64,000 nt of DNA, taken from positions 1,852,231 through 1,916,230 of the forward strand of contig NZ_CH902578.1 in the NCBI RefSeq assembly GCF_000152805.1, given 5' to 3'. Positions 1 to 9,580 of this stretch are shown here, in pieces. The position numbers and the translations under genes are program-made. The stretch is from Maritimibacter alkaliphilus HTCC2654. GTDB lineage: Bacteria; Pseudomonadota; Alphaproteobacteria; Rhodobacterales; Rhodobacteraceae. Below the pieces are notes generated by a model that saw nothing but the letters and a program-made list of their open reading frames with translations, had not been told where the DNA came from and made no database searches. Every line of letters starts with the position of its first letter. Position 1 is the first letter of the stretch.

Positions 1-437
1 ACGAAGCCGAGGTTCCCGTCGTAGTCGTAGCCGAAACGCAGGTTGGCGGGCGTCGCGTTGGTCGGCAGAAGCGCCGTGATGCGGGCGTAGATTTCGGCCC
101 CCGTCGCGCCCGACTGCGCAGCCGTGCAGGACACCGAACCGGGGTCGGCGCACAGCCCATCGCCCGCCGAACAGGCGGTTCCGTAGGGGGTCAGGCTCCA
201 GCCGATGCTGCGCGTGGTCGCCGCCGGCACGCCATCGCAGGCGGGCGTCCGAACCACGGCGGCGCGCACCGCCTGCTCGGTCGCCTTCTGCGCCATGACA
301 TAGGCGAAGCCCAGACGACCGAAGTCGATCAGGCCGAAGGCGAGCAGCAGGAAAAGGGGCATGATGATCCCCATTTCGACAAGCGCCGCACCGCCCTCGT
401 CCCGCCGGAAGCGGATGATATGGCCGCGCAGGATCAT
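1..437 (-). CDS. TadE-like pilus assembly protein, C-terminus beyond window edge
   Basis: Minus-strand gene whose ATG lies at 435-437 and which is still open at base 1, so about 145 residues are visible and the C-terminus is missing. The N-terminus has a short basic stretch, then DEGGAALVEMGIIMPLFLL, the hydrophobic segment typical of TadE/TadF pseudopilins of Flp (Tad) pilus systems. After it comes a periplasmic part with several cysteines (TPACDG, GTACSAG, SVSCTA). The start overlaps the stop of the preceding gene by 4 bp (ATGA), so it is the next gene of the same operon. Family assignment rests on the N-terminal signature and context; it could be TadE or TadF. Confidence 0.8.
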   Translation of the reverse strand, partial: MILRGHIIRFRRDEGGAALVEMGIIMPLFLLLAFGLIDFGRLGFAYVMAQKATEQAVRAAVVRTPACDGVPAATTRSIGWSLTPYGTACSAGDGLCADPGSVSCTAAQSGATGAEIYARITALLPTNATPANLRFGYDYDGNLGF

Positions 438-928
438 GTTCCGAAAATCCGGCCCTGATCGCTCACCTGCGTCGATGCGGTGGGCAGGGTCATGCCCGCC
501 AGTTCGAACACGCGCGCGAAGGGAAAGGTTATGTTCAGCACGGCGGTCACGGTCGCCACCGGCACGGTGCCGGTGCGATAGTCGCCGGATGCGCAGGTCA
601 GCGCGGCGGTCACCGAGGACACGGTGATCGACGCCGGAAAAATCAGCGTTCCGTCCGAGGCGTTGCGCACTATGTCGGTGACGGTCGCCTGCCAGTCGTC
701 CAGATCGGCGCCGACCTCGTCACAGATCGTGGGCGTCTCGACCCGCGCGACGTAGCGTGTCGCATCACGCACGCCCGCGATGGTCGCCTGATAGGCCCAG
801 AAGGTGCGCGCGGCCTCGATCGTCACGCCGAAGAGGATCAGCATGAGCGGCAGGACGAGGCCGAACTCGGCCAGCACCGCGCCCTCGTCGCGGTGTGCGA
901 AACGGCGGATATGACGAAACGCGCGCAT
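434..928 (-). CDS. TadE-like pilus assembly pseudopilin
   Basis: 164 residues. The N-terminus has a basic stretch followed by DEGAVLAEFGLVLPLMLILF, the prepilin-like processing and transmembrane segment of TadE family proteins, with the conserved Glu of the AEF motif. The rest is a predicted periplasmic domain containing two cysteines (TICDE, ALTCAS). TadE-like pseudopilins are processed by the Tad prepilin peptidase and are needed for Flp pilus assembly. The start codon shares a base with the stop of the upstream tadG-like gene, and the stop overlaps the next TadE-like gene by 4 bp, so the three are translationally linked. Confidence 0.82.
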   Translation of the reverse strand: MRAFRHIRRFAHRDEGAVLAEFGLVLPLMLILFGVTIEAARTFWAYQATIAGVRDATRYVARVETPTICDEVGADLDDWQATVTDIVRNASDGTLIFPASITVSSVTAALTCASGDYRTGTVPVATVTAVLNITFPFARVFELAGMTLPTASTQVSDQGRIFGT

Positions 929-2418
929 CAGTCGTAGAGCCTCACCACGTCGCGCAGCACCGCATCGGTGACGTTCTGCGAGGGGTCCGGCCCGACCTGC
1001 CCCACGATCTCGACCGCGACACCGTCGGTGCCGTCAAGGCCGACCGGGGTCATCAGAAAGACCTCGGCGAAGCCAAGCACCGGAACGCCAGCAGACCCGG
1101 CCGAGACACCGTTCGCGCCGCAATCCACCACCGCCGCCACCATCACGCGGCGGGCCGGGTCTTCGGACACCGCCGAGGTGCATTGCGGGCCGACGACCAG
1201 ATCGAGAACGTCGTCCACGATGCCGCCGACGCCGCCGAGCAGACCGCCCAAACCCCCGGACGACCCACCACTCGACCCGTCCGGGGTTTCGCCTGCCAGT
1301 TCGGCGGCAAGCTCGGCCTGAAAGTATCCGAAGCGCGTCGTCGCGGTCGGGTAAGGGTCGGTGCCGCCATAGTTCACATCGACATAGACGTCGCGCCCCG
1401 CGCTCCAGTCGCCATCGCCCAGAAGTCCGCAGGTTCCGCCCGCCTGACAATCGTCGAGCGGCAAGCCCGCAGCCCCCGAAAGCGAGACGTTCGTGCCCGT
1501 CAGACATTGACCCAGAAGCGGCTCGAACGCCGAGAGCACGTTCGAGGCGGCAGGATAAAGCGCGTCGTTCACGAGGTCCGTGGCCGGGCCGTCGAATATG
1601 TCGAAGGGGATGTTGAGCGAGGCGTCGAGACTGACCGACAACAGGCTGTCGCGCACCGTGACCCCGTCATCGGCAAGGCAGACCGGCTTGTCGCCTTCCG
1701 CCGCGATCATGCAGATGTCGAGGCCGACACCGTCAAGACCCGCGCACAGACCGTCCATCCCGATAAGGTCCGCGACCGGATCGAGCGGGGCGAGCGCGCC
1801 AGGGGCGAGTTGGCCCACATCGGCGGCAAGGTGGAGGTCGAGCGACCGGCCCACACTGGCCCCGATGTCGAAGTCGGCACCTGGCGCGCAGATCATCAGC
1901 GGCGTGACGTTGCAGGCATAGCGCGTGAAGCCCGCGACGGCATGGGCGCCCGCGCGGTCGCGCCCGGCATCGTTGCCCGACAGGGCCGCATAGACGGCGC
2001 CGAAGATCGGCGTCACGGCGCGGTCCGCGACCCGGACCGACACGTATTTCGCCGCCTCCGGGGTGGTCGTGGCGTCGATCTCGCCCGACGCATCCGGCCG
2101 CACCGCGTAGAAAGTCAGGACGAAATCCTCCGCGCCCAAGGCGCCCGGCCCTTCGCCATAGGTCTGGCTGTCCGCGATCAGTTGTTCGGCGGCGGCTTGC
2201 GCGCGGGTCAGCGCGTCGGCACCCCCGTCAAGCTCGCCCGCCGCCGCCAGCGCCACGTTGTCGGCGAAGCTCTGCATCTCGGATTGCGTGGCTGCGGCGC
2301 GACCGAAATCGTAGCTGAGGGCGACGATGCCCGACAAGATGGCGAGCATCAGCGCGAACACGACAAGCACGGCGCCGCCCTCGTCGCGCCAGTGGGAAGC
2401 CAGACGGGACCGCATCAT
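928..2418 (-). CDS. TadG-like Flp pilus assembly protein
   Basis: 496 residues from the first of two tandem ATG codons at 2416-2418. A longer frame continues upstream but overlaps cpaB, so I reject it. The N-terminus DEGGAVLVVFALMLAILSGI is the TadE/G-type membrane anchor, followed by the conserved continuation FGRAAATQSEMQSFADNVAL. The central part is Cys-containing and periplasmic, and a Gly/Ser-rich stretch lies near residue 400. TadG family members help anchor or assemble Flp pili in the envelope. The gene starts inside the last codons of cpaB and ends overlapping the tadE-like start, consistent with one operon. Confidence 0.8.
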   Translation of the reverse strand: MMRSRLASHWRDEGGAVLVVFALMLAILSGIVALSYDFGRAAATQSEMQSFADNVALAAAGELDGGADALTRAQAAAEQLIADSQTYGEGPGALGAEDFVLTFYAVRPDASGEIDATTTPEAAKYVSVRVADRAVTPIFGAVYAALSGNDAGRDRAGAHAVAGFTRYACNVTPLMICAPGADFDIGASVGRSLDLHLAADVGQLAPGALAPLDPVADLIGMDGLCAGLDGVGLDICMIAAEGDKPVCLADDGVTVRDSLLSVSLDASLNIPFDIFDGPATDLVNDALYPAASNVLSAFEPLLGQCLTGTNVSLSGAAGLPLDDCQAGGTCGLLGDGDWSAGRDVYVDVNYGGTDPYPTATTRFGYFQAELAAELAGETPDGSSGGSSGGLGGLLGGVGGIVDDVLDLVVGPQCTSAVSEDPARRVMVAAVVDCGANGVSAGSAGVPVLGFAEVFLMTPVGLDGTDGVAVEIVGQVGPDPSQNVTDAVLRDVVRLYD

Positions 2419-3242
2419 TGCTCCAGAACGATCTCTTCCGACGCCATGCCACGGCGCACACGCACCGTCGTCGGGTCGAGCGCGGGGGCCTGAACGACCA
2501 CCTCGGGTTCCGGCGTGGGTTCGGGATCGCCCCAAACGTCGCGCAGGGTGATCTGATCCATCTCGCCGGTGTCGCCGATGGCATCGTCATTGCGCAGGAT
2601 CAGGCTCAACTGCCCGGCCTCCTGCGCCAGGACGAGGCGCTGACTGTCGCGCGGCGCGACCTCGACGGTGATCGTGCGGGCCTTGCGCGCCCCCCGCGCC
2701 TCGGTGTCCTGATCGACGGCAAGAACGCGGGTGTCCTGAAGGATGACGCCCGTGCGAAGCGTGTCGCCCCGCCCCTGTGTCAGGACGATATCGACATGGT
2801 CACCGGGGGAGACGAAGCCGCCGACGGCCGTGTCCGCGTTCACCCGGATCGCGACGGCACGGGTTCCGGGCGAAAGGGTCGATCCGATGGTCACCGAAGC
2901 GCCGAATTCGGAAACATTGGCGGCGAGAACGACATCGCCCTCGCGGATTGTCTGGGTGGCGCGGCGCGGGGCCGTGCCTTCGGCGCCCAGCAGGACCGTG
3001 GCGCTGTCGAAGGCGCCTGTTGGCACCAGATCGGCGGGCCATGTCTGGGGGACGAGGTCGTCGCGGCGGATCGGCTCACCGAACCGGATGTCTCGCGCGG
3101 CGGCGATCAGCACGACCGTTTCCGGAACGGCCACCGTTGGGGCGGCCTGTTCGGACCCGCCCAGCACGCGCTGTGCGACGGCGGCACAACCGACGGCCAG
3201 TGCGATGCCGCTCGCGGCGAGGATGAGGGGTGCTTTTCGCAT
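2415..3242 (-). CDS. cpaB: Flp pilus assembly protein CpaB (RcpC)
   Basis: 275 residues with an N-terminal signal or anchor segment (LILAASGIALAVGCAAVA). This is followed by the SAF-type domain seen in CpaB/RcpC: DIRFGEPIRRDDL, then SPGTRAVAIRVNADTAVGGF and SPGDHVDIVLTQG, the last a hallmark of the family. CpaB is a periplasmic or outer-membrane-associated component of Tad/Flp secretion, normally encoded just after the pilin and before the CpaC secretin. The pilin gene lies about 110 bp upstream. No secretin follows here; the tadG-like and tadE-like genes do, so the remainder of the Tad apparatus must be encoded elsewhere. Confidence 0.92.
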   Translation of the reverse strand: MRKAPLILAASGIALAVGCAAVAQRVLGGSEQAAPTVAVPETVVLIAAARDIRFGEPIRRDDLVPQTWPADLVPTGAFDSATVLLGAEGTAPRRATQTIREGDVVLAANVSEFGASVTIGSTLSPGTRAVAIRVNADTAVGGFVSPGDHVDIVLTQGRGDTLRTGVILQDTRVLAVDQDTEARGARKARTITVEVAPRDSQRLVLAQEAGQLSLILRNDDAIGDTGEMDQITLRDVWGDPEPTPEPEVVVQAPALDPTTVRVRRGMASEEIVLEQ

Positions 3243-3353
3243 GATCTGCTCGTTTTCACTCGTAAGACTTGCCTTCGCCTTCTGTCCCGGGCGAAGTGCG
3301 GGTCACGCGCCGCGCAGACCTGAAACTGCGCGACGCGTGGCGAGGTAATCGTC

Positions 3354-3548
3354 TCAGCTCGGGGCCGGTGCGTCCGGGAGGGCGCTGGACGCGGCGCCCA
3401 TCGATTCCGACACGTCGCCCGAGAGGGTGAGGAACGCGCCAGCGCCGATGGTGATGGCGAGGGAGAGGGCGATCCCGTATTCGACGAGGGTGGCGCCGCA
3501 TTCGTCGCGCTGGAAACGGCCCAGCGCAGCCTTGATAACATTGAACAT
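3354..3548 (-). CDS. Flp family type IVb pilin
   Basis: 64 residues from the ATG at 3546-3548, chosen because AAGGAG (complement of 3554-3559) sits six bases upstream; an in-frame start further upstream lacks this. Short basic leader FQRDECG, then ATLVEYGIALSLAITIGAG, the Flp pilin motif with the conserved Glu-Tyr after the Gly cleavage site. The C-terminus is short and rich in Ala, Ser and Pro. This is the major subunit of the Flp pilus. It is the first gene of the minus-strand pilus cluster, and the roughly 360-bp region up to the divergent LuxR gene should carry its promoter. Confidence 0.92.
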   Translation of the reverse strand: MFNVIKAALGRFQRDECGATLVEYGIALSLAITIGAGAFLTLSGDVSESMGAASSALPDAPAPS

Positions 3549-3651
3549 ACTAGCTCCTTGGGGGTTGGACGAAACCGACGCGGCCCGCCTCAATGCCTAT
3601 AAACGTGTCGGAAAACGGAAATCCGGGCATCATTCAAAGGGATGAGAACTG

Positions 3652-3664
3652 CAACCTAAGGTTG
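3652..3664. promoter_or_regulatory. Palindrome between flp pilin and LuxR-type gene
   Basis: CAACCT-A-AGGTTG, 6-bp perfect arms around one base, in the divergent intergenic region 3549-3908. A further half-site-like CAACCTT occurs at about 3691. It could be an operator for the adjacent LuxR-type regulator, but no footprint-like repetition proves this. I see nothing else definite in the interval. Confidence 0.35.
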
Positions 3665-3908
3665 AACTTCTAGCGCCGAAAGGGTCAGGGCAACCTTACC
3701 TTTTCACAGGATCGACACAGTGCTGCCGCCGCGCCGCCACATTTCGCCTCGGAAACTAACCTTTTGTTCAGAAAGGCGGCCCGGATCGTGGTCTTTTGCA
3801 AATTGCGAAACCTGAATCCGGGATGTTGAATACCTTAATAATTCCCCACTTTTGGACGCGGTTTTTTGTTGGATGGCGGTGTCGCGACCAGAAACGAAGG
3901 GGCACATC

Positions 3909-4634
3909 ATGGTCATGCCGCTGAACCACCGCCGCATCGCAGCAGCGTCACCCACATCGGACCTCGGCTGTTTCGTGCGAGTCGGCCACGTGGCCACGCT
4001 CACCCTGTCCGGTCAGGCCGACTTCCGCTCCATGGCCGAAGCGATCGCCGTCGCGACGCGGGCCGACCGTCTGGCGCTCGTCCGGCTTTGCAAGGGCAGC
4101 GACCGGGCGGATATGATCGTGGATGTCGGGGGGGTCGACACCCGGAAGCTGAACGACCTCGTCTGGATCGCGGCCGAGGGGGAGGTGGGAAGCCTCAAGA
4201 CCTATTCGGGCGACTATTTCGAGAAATTCACGGTCCTGCTCGGCAAGAACGACGCATATGCCGACATCCTGTTCATCGCCTGCCCGGACCCTGCGGTGAC
4301 CGAACTCCTCGGCTCGGAACTCGCCTTTCTCTGGTCCACGCGCAAAAAGGGCCTCGTCTCGCGGCTCATCGGGCAGGAAGACCACCTCGAACCCACATCG
4401 GTTTATCCGCTCCTGTCGCCGGAAAATCCCTATGACCTGACACGGGCCGAAGCGCGGATCTGCAAATCTCTGGCCGACGGTCTGAAACCCGCCGAGATCA
4501 CCGAACGCCTGCATTGCTCCATGCCCACCGTGCGCACGCATCTGCGCAACATCTATGCCAAGACCGGGCTGAACGGGATGCTCGCCGTGGTGCACAAGCT
4601 GCACGCCGACATGAACGGCGCGCCCGTCACCTGA
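3909..4634 (+). CDS. LuxR-family transcriptional regulator
   Basis: 241 residues from the ATG at 3909, preferred over an upstream in-frame ATG because GAAGGGG precedes it. The C-terminal 65 residues form a LuxR/FixJ-type helix-turn-helix: LTRAEARICKSLADGLKPAE, then ITERLHCSMPTVRTHLRNIY and AKTGL. The N-terminal 170 residues match no receiver or autoinducer domain I can recognise, and no phospho-acceptor pattern is visible. It is divergent from the Flp pilin operon, so control of pilus expression is a reasonable but untested inference. Confidence 0.85.
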   Translation: MVMPLNHRRIAAASPTSDLGCFVRVGHVATLTLSGQADFRSMAEAIAVATRADRLALVRLCKGSDRADMIVDVGGVDTRKLNDLVWIAAEGEVGSLKTYSGDYFEKFTVLLGKNDAYADILFIACPDPAVTELLGSELAFLWSTRKKGLVSRLIGQEDHLEPTSVYPLLSPENPYDLTRAEARICKSLADGLKPAEITERLHCSMPTVRTHLRNIYAKTGLNGMLAVVHKLHADMNGAPVT

Positions 4635-4667
4635 GGCACGTTTGCTTTTCCCGGCGCCCCACCCCAC

Positions 4668-5498
4668 TTGATCGGTGTGGACACGTCAGAGACACCTCAA
4701 CCCCTGCCGCGTGGCGAGATCCGGGCGTTCGTGCGGGAAACCTTCGGGCTTCGCGGCACCCTGCGGCTGCATCGCGCGGCCCTTGGCGGCGATCTGATCC
4801 GCGCGCCGCTGAACGTGATCCTCGCGCCCGTGTTCCTGCTGACGCGCCTTGCCGCTTTGCTCGCGCGAGTGATGAAATGGCCTCGCGCCGCAGACTGGCT
4901 TGCCACGCGCCGCATCCTGCTTCGCACCCGTGTGGCGACCGAAGTGGCCGCGCGGGTGTCGGCGTTCATTCACGAGCTGGACGGTCACGGCATCGGTCCC
5001 GGTGCGCCGGTGGACGAGACGCGCGCGGCGATCGACGCCTATGTCTCGACCCGCAGCGCCGTGGCCGAGATCGTCACACTGATCGTCGTCATCCTATCCG
5101 GCTTTCTGCTGTTTCACACCGCGACCCCCGGCCTCGTATCGCTCGCTGGCCCCTTCGCCGATCTGGGGGCCCAGACCATCGCCATCGACCGGTTCCCGCT
5201 TGGCCCCGGCATCGGGCGGCTGTGGTACGGCCTGTTCCCGGCGGCGCTGCCGATCTGGATGGTGGTCGCGGTCTTTCTGGCGCTCTCCGTCGCCAGCGCC
5301 TTTGTCACGACCTTCGCGGGCCTCGTCGCCGATCCGGTTCAGGTCGCGACCGGAACGCATCGCCGCAGGCTGGAGCGCCTTTTCCGCCGCCTCGCGGACC
5401 GTGCCGGGCCGGAAGGGCTTGCGCGCGAGCATGTCGCGGCACGGCTGGGCGATATCGGCGACCTTGCATTCAACCTGATCCGCTTCCTGCGCGGCTGA
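4668..5498 (+). CDS. Membrane protein of unknown function
   Basis: About 276 residues using a TTG start at 4668; a GTG at 4677 is equally possible and neither has a clear ribosome binding site. Hydrophobic segments are visible at about residues 48-68 (NVILAPVFLLTRLAALLA), 135-155 (AEIVTLIVVILSGFLLF) and 200-225 (ALPIWMVVAVFLALSVASAF). Basic amphipathic stretches lie between them and at the C-terminus. I do not recognise the family with certainty. It follows the LuxR gene by 33 bp and ends one base before the convergent transglycosylase gene. Confidence 0.65.
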   Translation: MIGVDTSETPQPLPRGEIRAFVRETFGLRGTLRLHRAALGGDLIRAPLNVILAPVFLLTRLAALLARVMKWPRAADWLATRRILLRTRVATEVAARVSAFIHELDGHGIGPGAPVDETRAAIDAYVSTRSAVAEIVTLIVVILSGFLLFHTATPGLVSLAGPFADLGAQTIAIDRFPLGPGIGRLWYGLFPAALPIWMVVAVFLALSVASAFVTTFAGLVADPVQVATGTHRRRLERLFRRLADRAGPEGLAREHVAARLGDIGDLAFNLIRFLRG

Positions 5499-5499
5499 G

Positions 5500-6735
5500 T
5501 TACGGCACCATCGCGGATTTGAGCGCCTTGCTGGGAAAGCATGTGGCCTCGCGCCCGTTGGCCTCCTGCCAGCGCCCGATGGAGCGGCGCGTCTTGTAGC
5601 CCGGCAACCCGTCGACCCCGCCGACGTCGTGCCCCTTCCCTTCCAGCACACGCTGGATGTCGGCGATGTCCGAGCGATACATTCCGCCGACATCGCCCCA
5701 ATCGCCGCGAAAATCCCCGATGCCATACTGGATACGGTCGCCCACATGCCCCACGAAAAGGGCGTACAGGTCGCTCGTGTTGTAATCCTTGAGCACGTAG
5801 AAATTCGGTGTGACGACGAAGGCCGGGCCGAACCGGCCGGCGGGCATCATTAGATAGCCCTCGCCTTTCGCCTCATGTTCGGGAAACGGACGGCCCGAAA
5901 CACGGGTGATCCCCATATCGGCCCAATCCGCGATGCTGCGCCCCTGATCCGGCCCCTCCAACGTGCAACTGACGGAGGCGGGCACCCTGACCTCGAACCC
6001 CCAATCGCGGCCCGCGACCCAGCCGTGGTCGGCCAGATAGGCGGCGATCGAGGCGATGGTGTCGGCCTCAGACCCCCAGATATCGGCCTTGCCGTCGCCG
6101 TTCCCATCGGTGCCGTAGCGGGCGAAGTTCGACGGCATGAACTGCGGCTGCCCCAATGCCCCCGCCCAGCTGCTGCGCATCTCACGCGGGTCGAGATGCC
6201 CCGCCTCGGCGATTTCCAGAGCGGCGATCAACTCGTCGGTGAAGTAATTCGCGCGCGTGGACATGAAGCCTTTGGTGCCCAGCACTTCGAAGGCGTCATA
6301 CCGGATCGCGACCCGGCCATAGCCGCTCTCGCGCCCCCAGACGCCAAGAACGATCCGCCCCGGCACGCCTGTCTTTCGTTCGACCGCGTCTAGGGTGGCC
6401 GCGTGACGGCGTGCCATGACCTTGCCGACCGAGGTGGCACCGTCCAGCCCGTTCCGGTTGAAGTATTTCGCGGGCGCCCCGAATTCCGCCTGCCGCTGGT
6501 TCTGCGGCGTCTCGCGCACCGTTCCCGGGGGCACGAGGTCGGGAAGATCCCAGTTCAGCGTTACCCCGTCGAAAGCCGCATCGAACGTGTCCCGCGACAC
6601 GCCGTTGGCCTGTGCGCGCGGCCAGACGGTCGTGTCCAGCCAGTCCTGAAACTGGCTTTCCACAGCGTCACGATCCTGCCCTGCGGCGGGTGTGGCGATG
6701 AGGGCAGCGAGGATCAGGGCATGTAGCCAGCGCAT
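5500..6735 (-). CDS. Lytic murein transglycosylase with peptidoglycan-binding domain
   Basis: 411 residues from the ATG at 6733-6735, which begins a clear signal peptide (WLHALILAALIATPAAG). The catalytic region is MltB-like (SLT_2 type): GVPGRIVLGVWGRESGYG contains the expected catalytic Glu, followed by ALGQPQFMPSNFARYGTDGN and GDGKADIWGS. The last 60 residues (DIQRVLEGKGHDVGGVDGLP) are a PG_binding_1 domain. The enzyme cleaves the glycan strand of peptidoglycan to 1,6-anhydromuramyl products in the periplasm. Length and domain order fit the MltB-type family found in alphaproteobacteria. Confidence 0.93.
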   Translation of the reverse strand: MRWLHALILAALIATPAAGQDRDAVESQFQDWLDTTVWPRAQANGVSRDTFDAAFDGVTLNWDLPDLVPPGTVRETPQNQRQAEFGAPAKYFNRNGLDGATSVGKVMARRHAATLDAVERKTGVPGRIVLGVWGRESGYGRVAIRYDAFEVLGTKGFMSTRANYFTDELIAALEIAEAGHLDPREMRSSWAGALGQPQFMPSNFARYGTDGNGDGKADIWGSEADTIASIAAYLADHGWVAGRDWGFEVRVPASVSCTLEGPDQGRSIADWADMGITRVSGRPFPEHEAKGEGYLMMPAGRFGPAFVVTPNFYVLKDYNTSDLYALFVGHVGDRIQYGIGDFRGDWGDVGGMYRSDIADIQRVLEGKGHDVGGVDGLPGYKTRRSIGRWQEANGREATCFPSKALKSAMVP

Positions 6736-6885
6736 GAAACGAACGTCCAAAGGTCGCCCCGACCCTAGGGCCAATCCCGCGCGGCACCAAGGCGGGGGTT
6801 CCGCCATCGGCTGAAAACCCCGCCACGTCTCTTTCCGCCGCCCCGGTCTTCGGTCACAGTGCCGCCGAGGACAGGGAGGACCGAC

Positions 6886-8568
6886 ATGACCAAACGCGAC
6901 ACGCTCATCTCACGCACCATCGTGGAGGGGCTCGACCGTGCGCCCCACCGCGCCTTCCTGCGCGCGATGGGGCACGACGACACGGCACTGGCCAGCCCGT
7001 TCGTCGGCATCGCACATACCGCGAGCGAGGTGACGCCCTGCACCATGTCGCTCCCGCCGCAGATCCAGTCGGCCAAGTTAGGCATCACCCGCGAAGGAAT
7101 GACCCCGTTCGAATTCGGCACGATCACCGTGGCCGACAGCATGTCGATGAACCATCGCGGGATGCGCTTTTCGCTCGTCTCGCGTGAGATCATCGCGGAC
7201 AGCATCGACGCAGTGGTGCGCGGCCATGCCTATGACGGGCTGATGACCTTCGCCTCCTGCGACAAGACGCTGCCGGGCATGTTGATGGCCATCGCGCGCA
7301 TCAACCGCCCTTCGGTCTTTCTGTATGGCGGGGCCGCGCTGCCGACGCCGTGGAACGGGCAGGACATCGGGGTGGTCGACGTCTACGAAGGCGTGGGGCG
7401 CGTCTATGAGGGGACATCGAGCGAGGAAGAGCTCGACGCGATGGAACGGGTGGGCGTGCCCACTGTCGGCTCCTGCGCCGGGCAGTTCACGGCCAACACC
7501 ATGGCGCTCGTGGCCGAGGTTCTGGGCTTGGCCCCCCTCGGTGTCGCCTACCTTCCCGCCGTCTATTCCGAACGGCAGGCACTGGTGAAACGCGCGGCGG
7601 GTCTGTTGCGCCGCGCGGTGGACGAGAACGGCCCGCTGCCCTCGGACCTCATCACGCGCGAGTCGCTGGAAAACGCCGTGGTCGCTGTGGGCGCGACGGG
7701 CGGGTCGACCAATGCCCTCCTGCACCTGCCCGCAATCGCGAACGAGGTCGGGATCAGCTTCACGCTGGACGACATCGCGAAGGTGCTTGAGGACGTGCCG
7801 CTGGTCGCCGACCTGAAACCCGGCGGCGCCTACTGGGCGCGCGACATGCACCACGTGGGCAGCACCCCGGCGCTCCTGCGCGTGTTGAAGGGGGCGGGCG
7901 TGCTGCACACGGACACGCCGAGTGTCGAGGGCCGGACGCTGGGTGAACTGGCCGACACCGGACCTGAAGCGGACGGCAAGGTGATCCGAGCCGTGGGCAA
8001 TCCGGTCACGCCGACCTCAGGCGTGGTGGTGCTCAAGGGGTCGCTCGCCCCCGAAGGGGCGGTGCTCAAGGTCGCGGGTCTCAAGCACACAGTTCACGAA
8101 GGCCCCGCGCGGGTGTTCGAGTGCGAGGAGGATGCCGTGGCCGCCGTGCGCAAGCGCGAATACGAGGCGGGCGACGTGATTGTGATCCGCAACGAAGGCC
8201 CCAAGGGCGGGCCGGGGATGCGCGAGATGCTGGGCGTCACCGCGCTCCTCTACGGTCAGGGCATGGGCGAGAAGGTCGCGCTCATCACCGACGGCCGCTT
8301 CTCAGGCGCGACGCGGGGTCTGTGCATCGGTCACGTCGGGCCCGAGGCGGCGGCGGGTGGTCCCATCGGCCTGATCCGCACCGGCGACATCATCCAGATC
8401 GACGCGGGCAAACGGGAGTTGAACGTCAAACTATCGACAGACGAGCTTGCCCGGCGCACCCGCCCCCCGGTGCCCGAGGGGCTGGAACCCGAAACGGCGA
8501 CCCTGCGCAAATACGCGGCTCTCGTCGGCCCCGCGCATCTGGGCGCGACCACGCACCGGAACACCTAG
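6886..8568 (+). CDS. ilvD: Dihydroxy-acid dehydratase (IlvD/Edd family)
   Basis: 560 residues from the ATG at 6886, which is preceded by GGGAGG. Conserved family blocks carry the three Fe-S cysteines: [20 protein letters not shown] and [13 protein letters not shown]. The C-terminal barrel has [25 protein letters not shown] and [14 protein letters not shown]. These are the signatures of dihydroxy-acid dehydratase, which dehydrates 2,3-dihydroxy-acids to 2-keto acids in valine, leucine and isoleucine synthesis using an Fe-S cluster. Related sugar-acid dehydratases share the fold, so substrate is inferred. There are no branched-chain pathway neighbours here. Confidence 0.85.
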   Translation: MTKRDTLISRTIVEGLDRAPHRAFLRAMGHDDTALASPFVGIAHTASEVTPCTMSLPPQIQSAKLGITREGMTPFEFGTITVADSMSMNHRGMRFSLVSREIIADSIDAVVRGHAYDGLMTFASCDKTLPGMLMAIARINRPSVFLYGGAALPTPWNGQDIGVVDVYEGVGRVYEGTSSEEELDAMERVGVPTVGSCAGQFTANTMALVAEVLGLAPLGVAYLPAVYSERQALVKRAAGLLRRAVDENGPLPSDLITRESLENAVVAVGATGGSTNALLHLPAIANEVGISFTLDDIAKVLEDVPLVADLKPGGAYWARDMHHVGSTPALLRVLKGAGVLHTDTPSVEGRTLGELADTGPEADGKVIRAVGNPVTPTSGVVVLKGSLAPEGAVLKVAGLKHTVHEGPARVFECEEDAVAAVRKREYEAGDVIVIRNEGPKGGPGMREMLGVTALLYGQGMGEKVALITDGRFSGATRGLCIGHVGPEAAAGGPIGLIRTGDIIQIDAGKRELNVKLSTDELARRTRPPVPEGLEPETATLRKYAALVGPAHLGATTHRNT

Positions 8569-8570
8569 GC

Positions 8571-9494
8571 TCAGGGGCGCGGGAACGGATTGCTCCACGC
8601 CTGCTTTCCCGCCGCATCCACCACGGTCACGCGCAACCAATCGCTGTCGTAGAACCGCATGAGCGGCACTTCGGTCCGCGTCATCGACGTGCCGTGGACC
8701 GCTGCCGTGCCCTGCCCCCGACCCTGTACGATGATCGACACCGCGGCGGTGGTTTCCACGGTCACCGCGCTTTTCGTCACGTCGATGCCCCGGATTTCCG
8801 GGCCTTGAGAGGCGTAGAACTCCCCCCGCTTCAGCGCCGCCAACAGCAGATCCGGATCGTTCGCTTCGGCCTTCACCATGACCCAGCCTCCGAAGTGGTC
8901 CGGTTCGGTGAAATGGGCATCGTCCGTCGCGATGATCGTCAGGTCGCGCCCCTCCGACAGAAGCAGGTCCAGCACATGCCCGCCGCCGCCGCGCGCCGCC
9001 CCGGCTTCGCACCCGTGGTTATAGATCTCGACCGCATGGGCCGCGTCGATCGACCGGGCATCCGCCAGCGTCAGCCCCGACCAGTGCGGATGCGCGATGG
9101 CGATGAAAGCCCCGGCATCGCGCGCACGCCGGGCGATCTCGGGCCCGGTCTCCTGCGCGTCGACGGCAAGGAAACCGGGCGAGTTCGAGGGCGCGAAATC
9201 GGCGGGCAACCCAACGGCGAGGATGTGCCACAGATCCCCATTCTCCATCGCGCCGGAATGCAGCTCGGCCCCCAGAAGCGTGGTGAAGGCGTTGTTGCGA
9301 TACGGCGGCGTATCCGCGATTGGATAGTCGAACATGCCGACGAAATGATCGGTGAGCGCGATGAAATCATAGCCCTCGGCCTGATAGCGTCGGCACACCT
9401 CGCCGGGGTCGAGCGCCCCGTCGGACAAGTTGGAATGGGTGTGCAGGTTCCCGCGCCAGAACCGTCCGGGCGCCGTGAATGCGGTCAGCGACAT
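8571..9494 (-). CDS. PHP-domain metal-dependent phosphoesterase-like protein
   Basis: 307 residues, preceded by AAGGAGAG eight bases from the ATG. The N-terminal GNLHTHSNLSDGALDP is the PHP motif I (HxH...D metal ligands). Further likely metal-binding positions are FIALTDHF, LGAELHSG and AIAHPHWSG. PHP domains hydrolyse phosphate esters with a trinuclear metal site, but members of this CehA/McbA-like group act on varied substrates, so the substrate is unknown. The gene is convergent with the dehydratase (2 bp apart) and independent of the downstream two-component operon. Confidence 0.8.
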   Translation of the reverse strand: MSLTAFTAPGRFWRGNLHTHSNLSDGALDPGEVCRRYQAEGYDFIALTDHFVGMFDYPIADTPPYRNNAFTTLLGAELHSGAMENGDLWHILAVGLPADFAPSNSPGFLAVDAQETGPEIARRARDAGAFIAIAHPHWSGLTLADARSIDAAHAVEIYNHGCEAGAARGGGGHVLDLLLSEGRDLTIIATDDAHFTEPDHFGGWVMVKAEANDPDLLLAALKRGEFYASQGPEIRGIDVTKSAVTVETTAAVSIIVQGRGQGTAAVHGTSMTRTEVPLMRFYDSDWLRVTVVDAAGKQAWSNPFPRP

Positions 9495-9580
9495 CGTGCT
9501 CTCCTTGTTGCCGGAACGCTATCGCAATCACGGCGCGGTTTTGAACCCGTTTGTCGCCATCGCCCGCCCGGCGTCATGCG

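Noticed and set aside
895-2493. 532-codon plus-strand frame across the tadG-like gene
   Set aside because: Composition typical of an antisense frame; the minus frame has a membrane anchor, family motifs and coupled ends.
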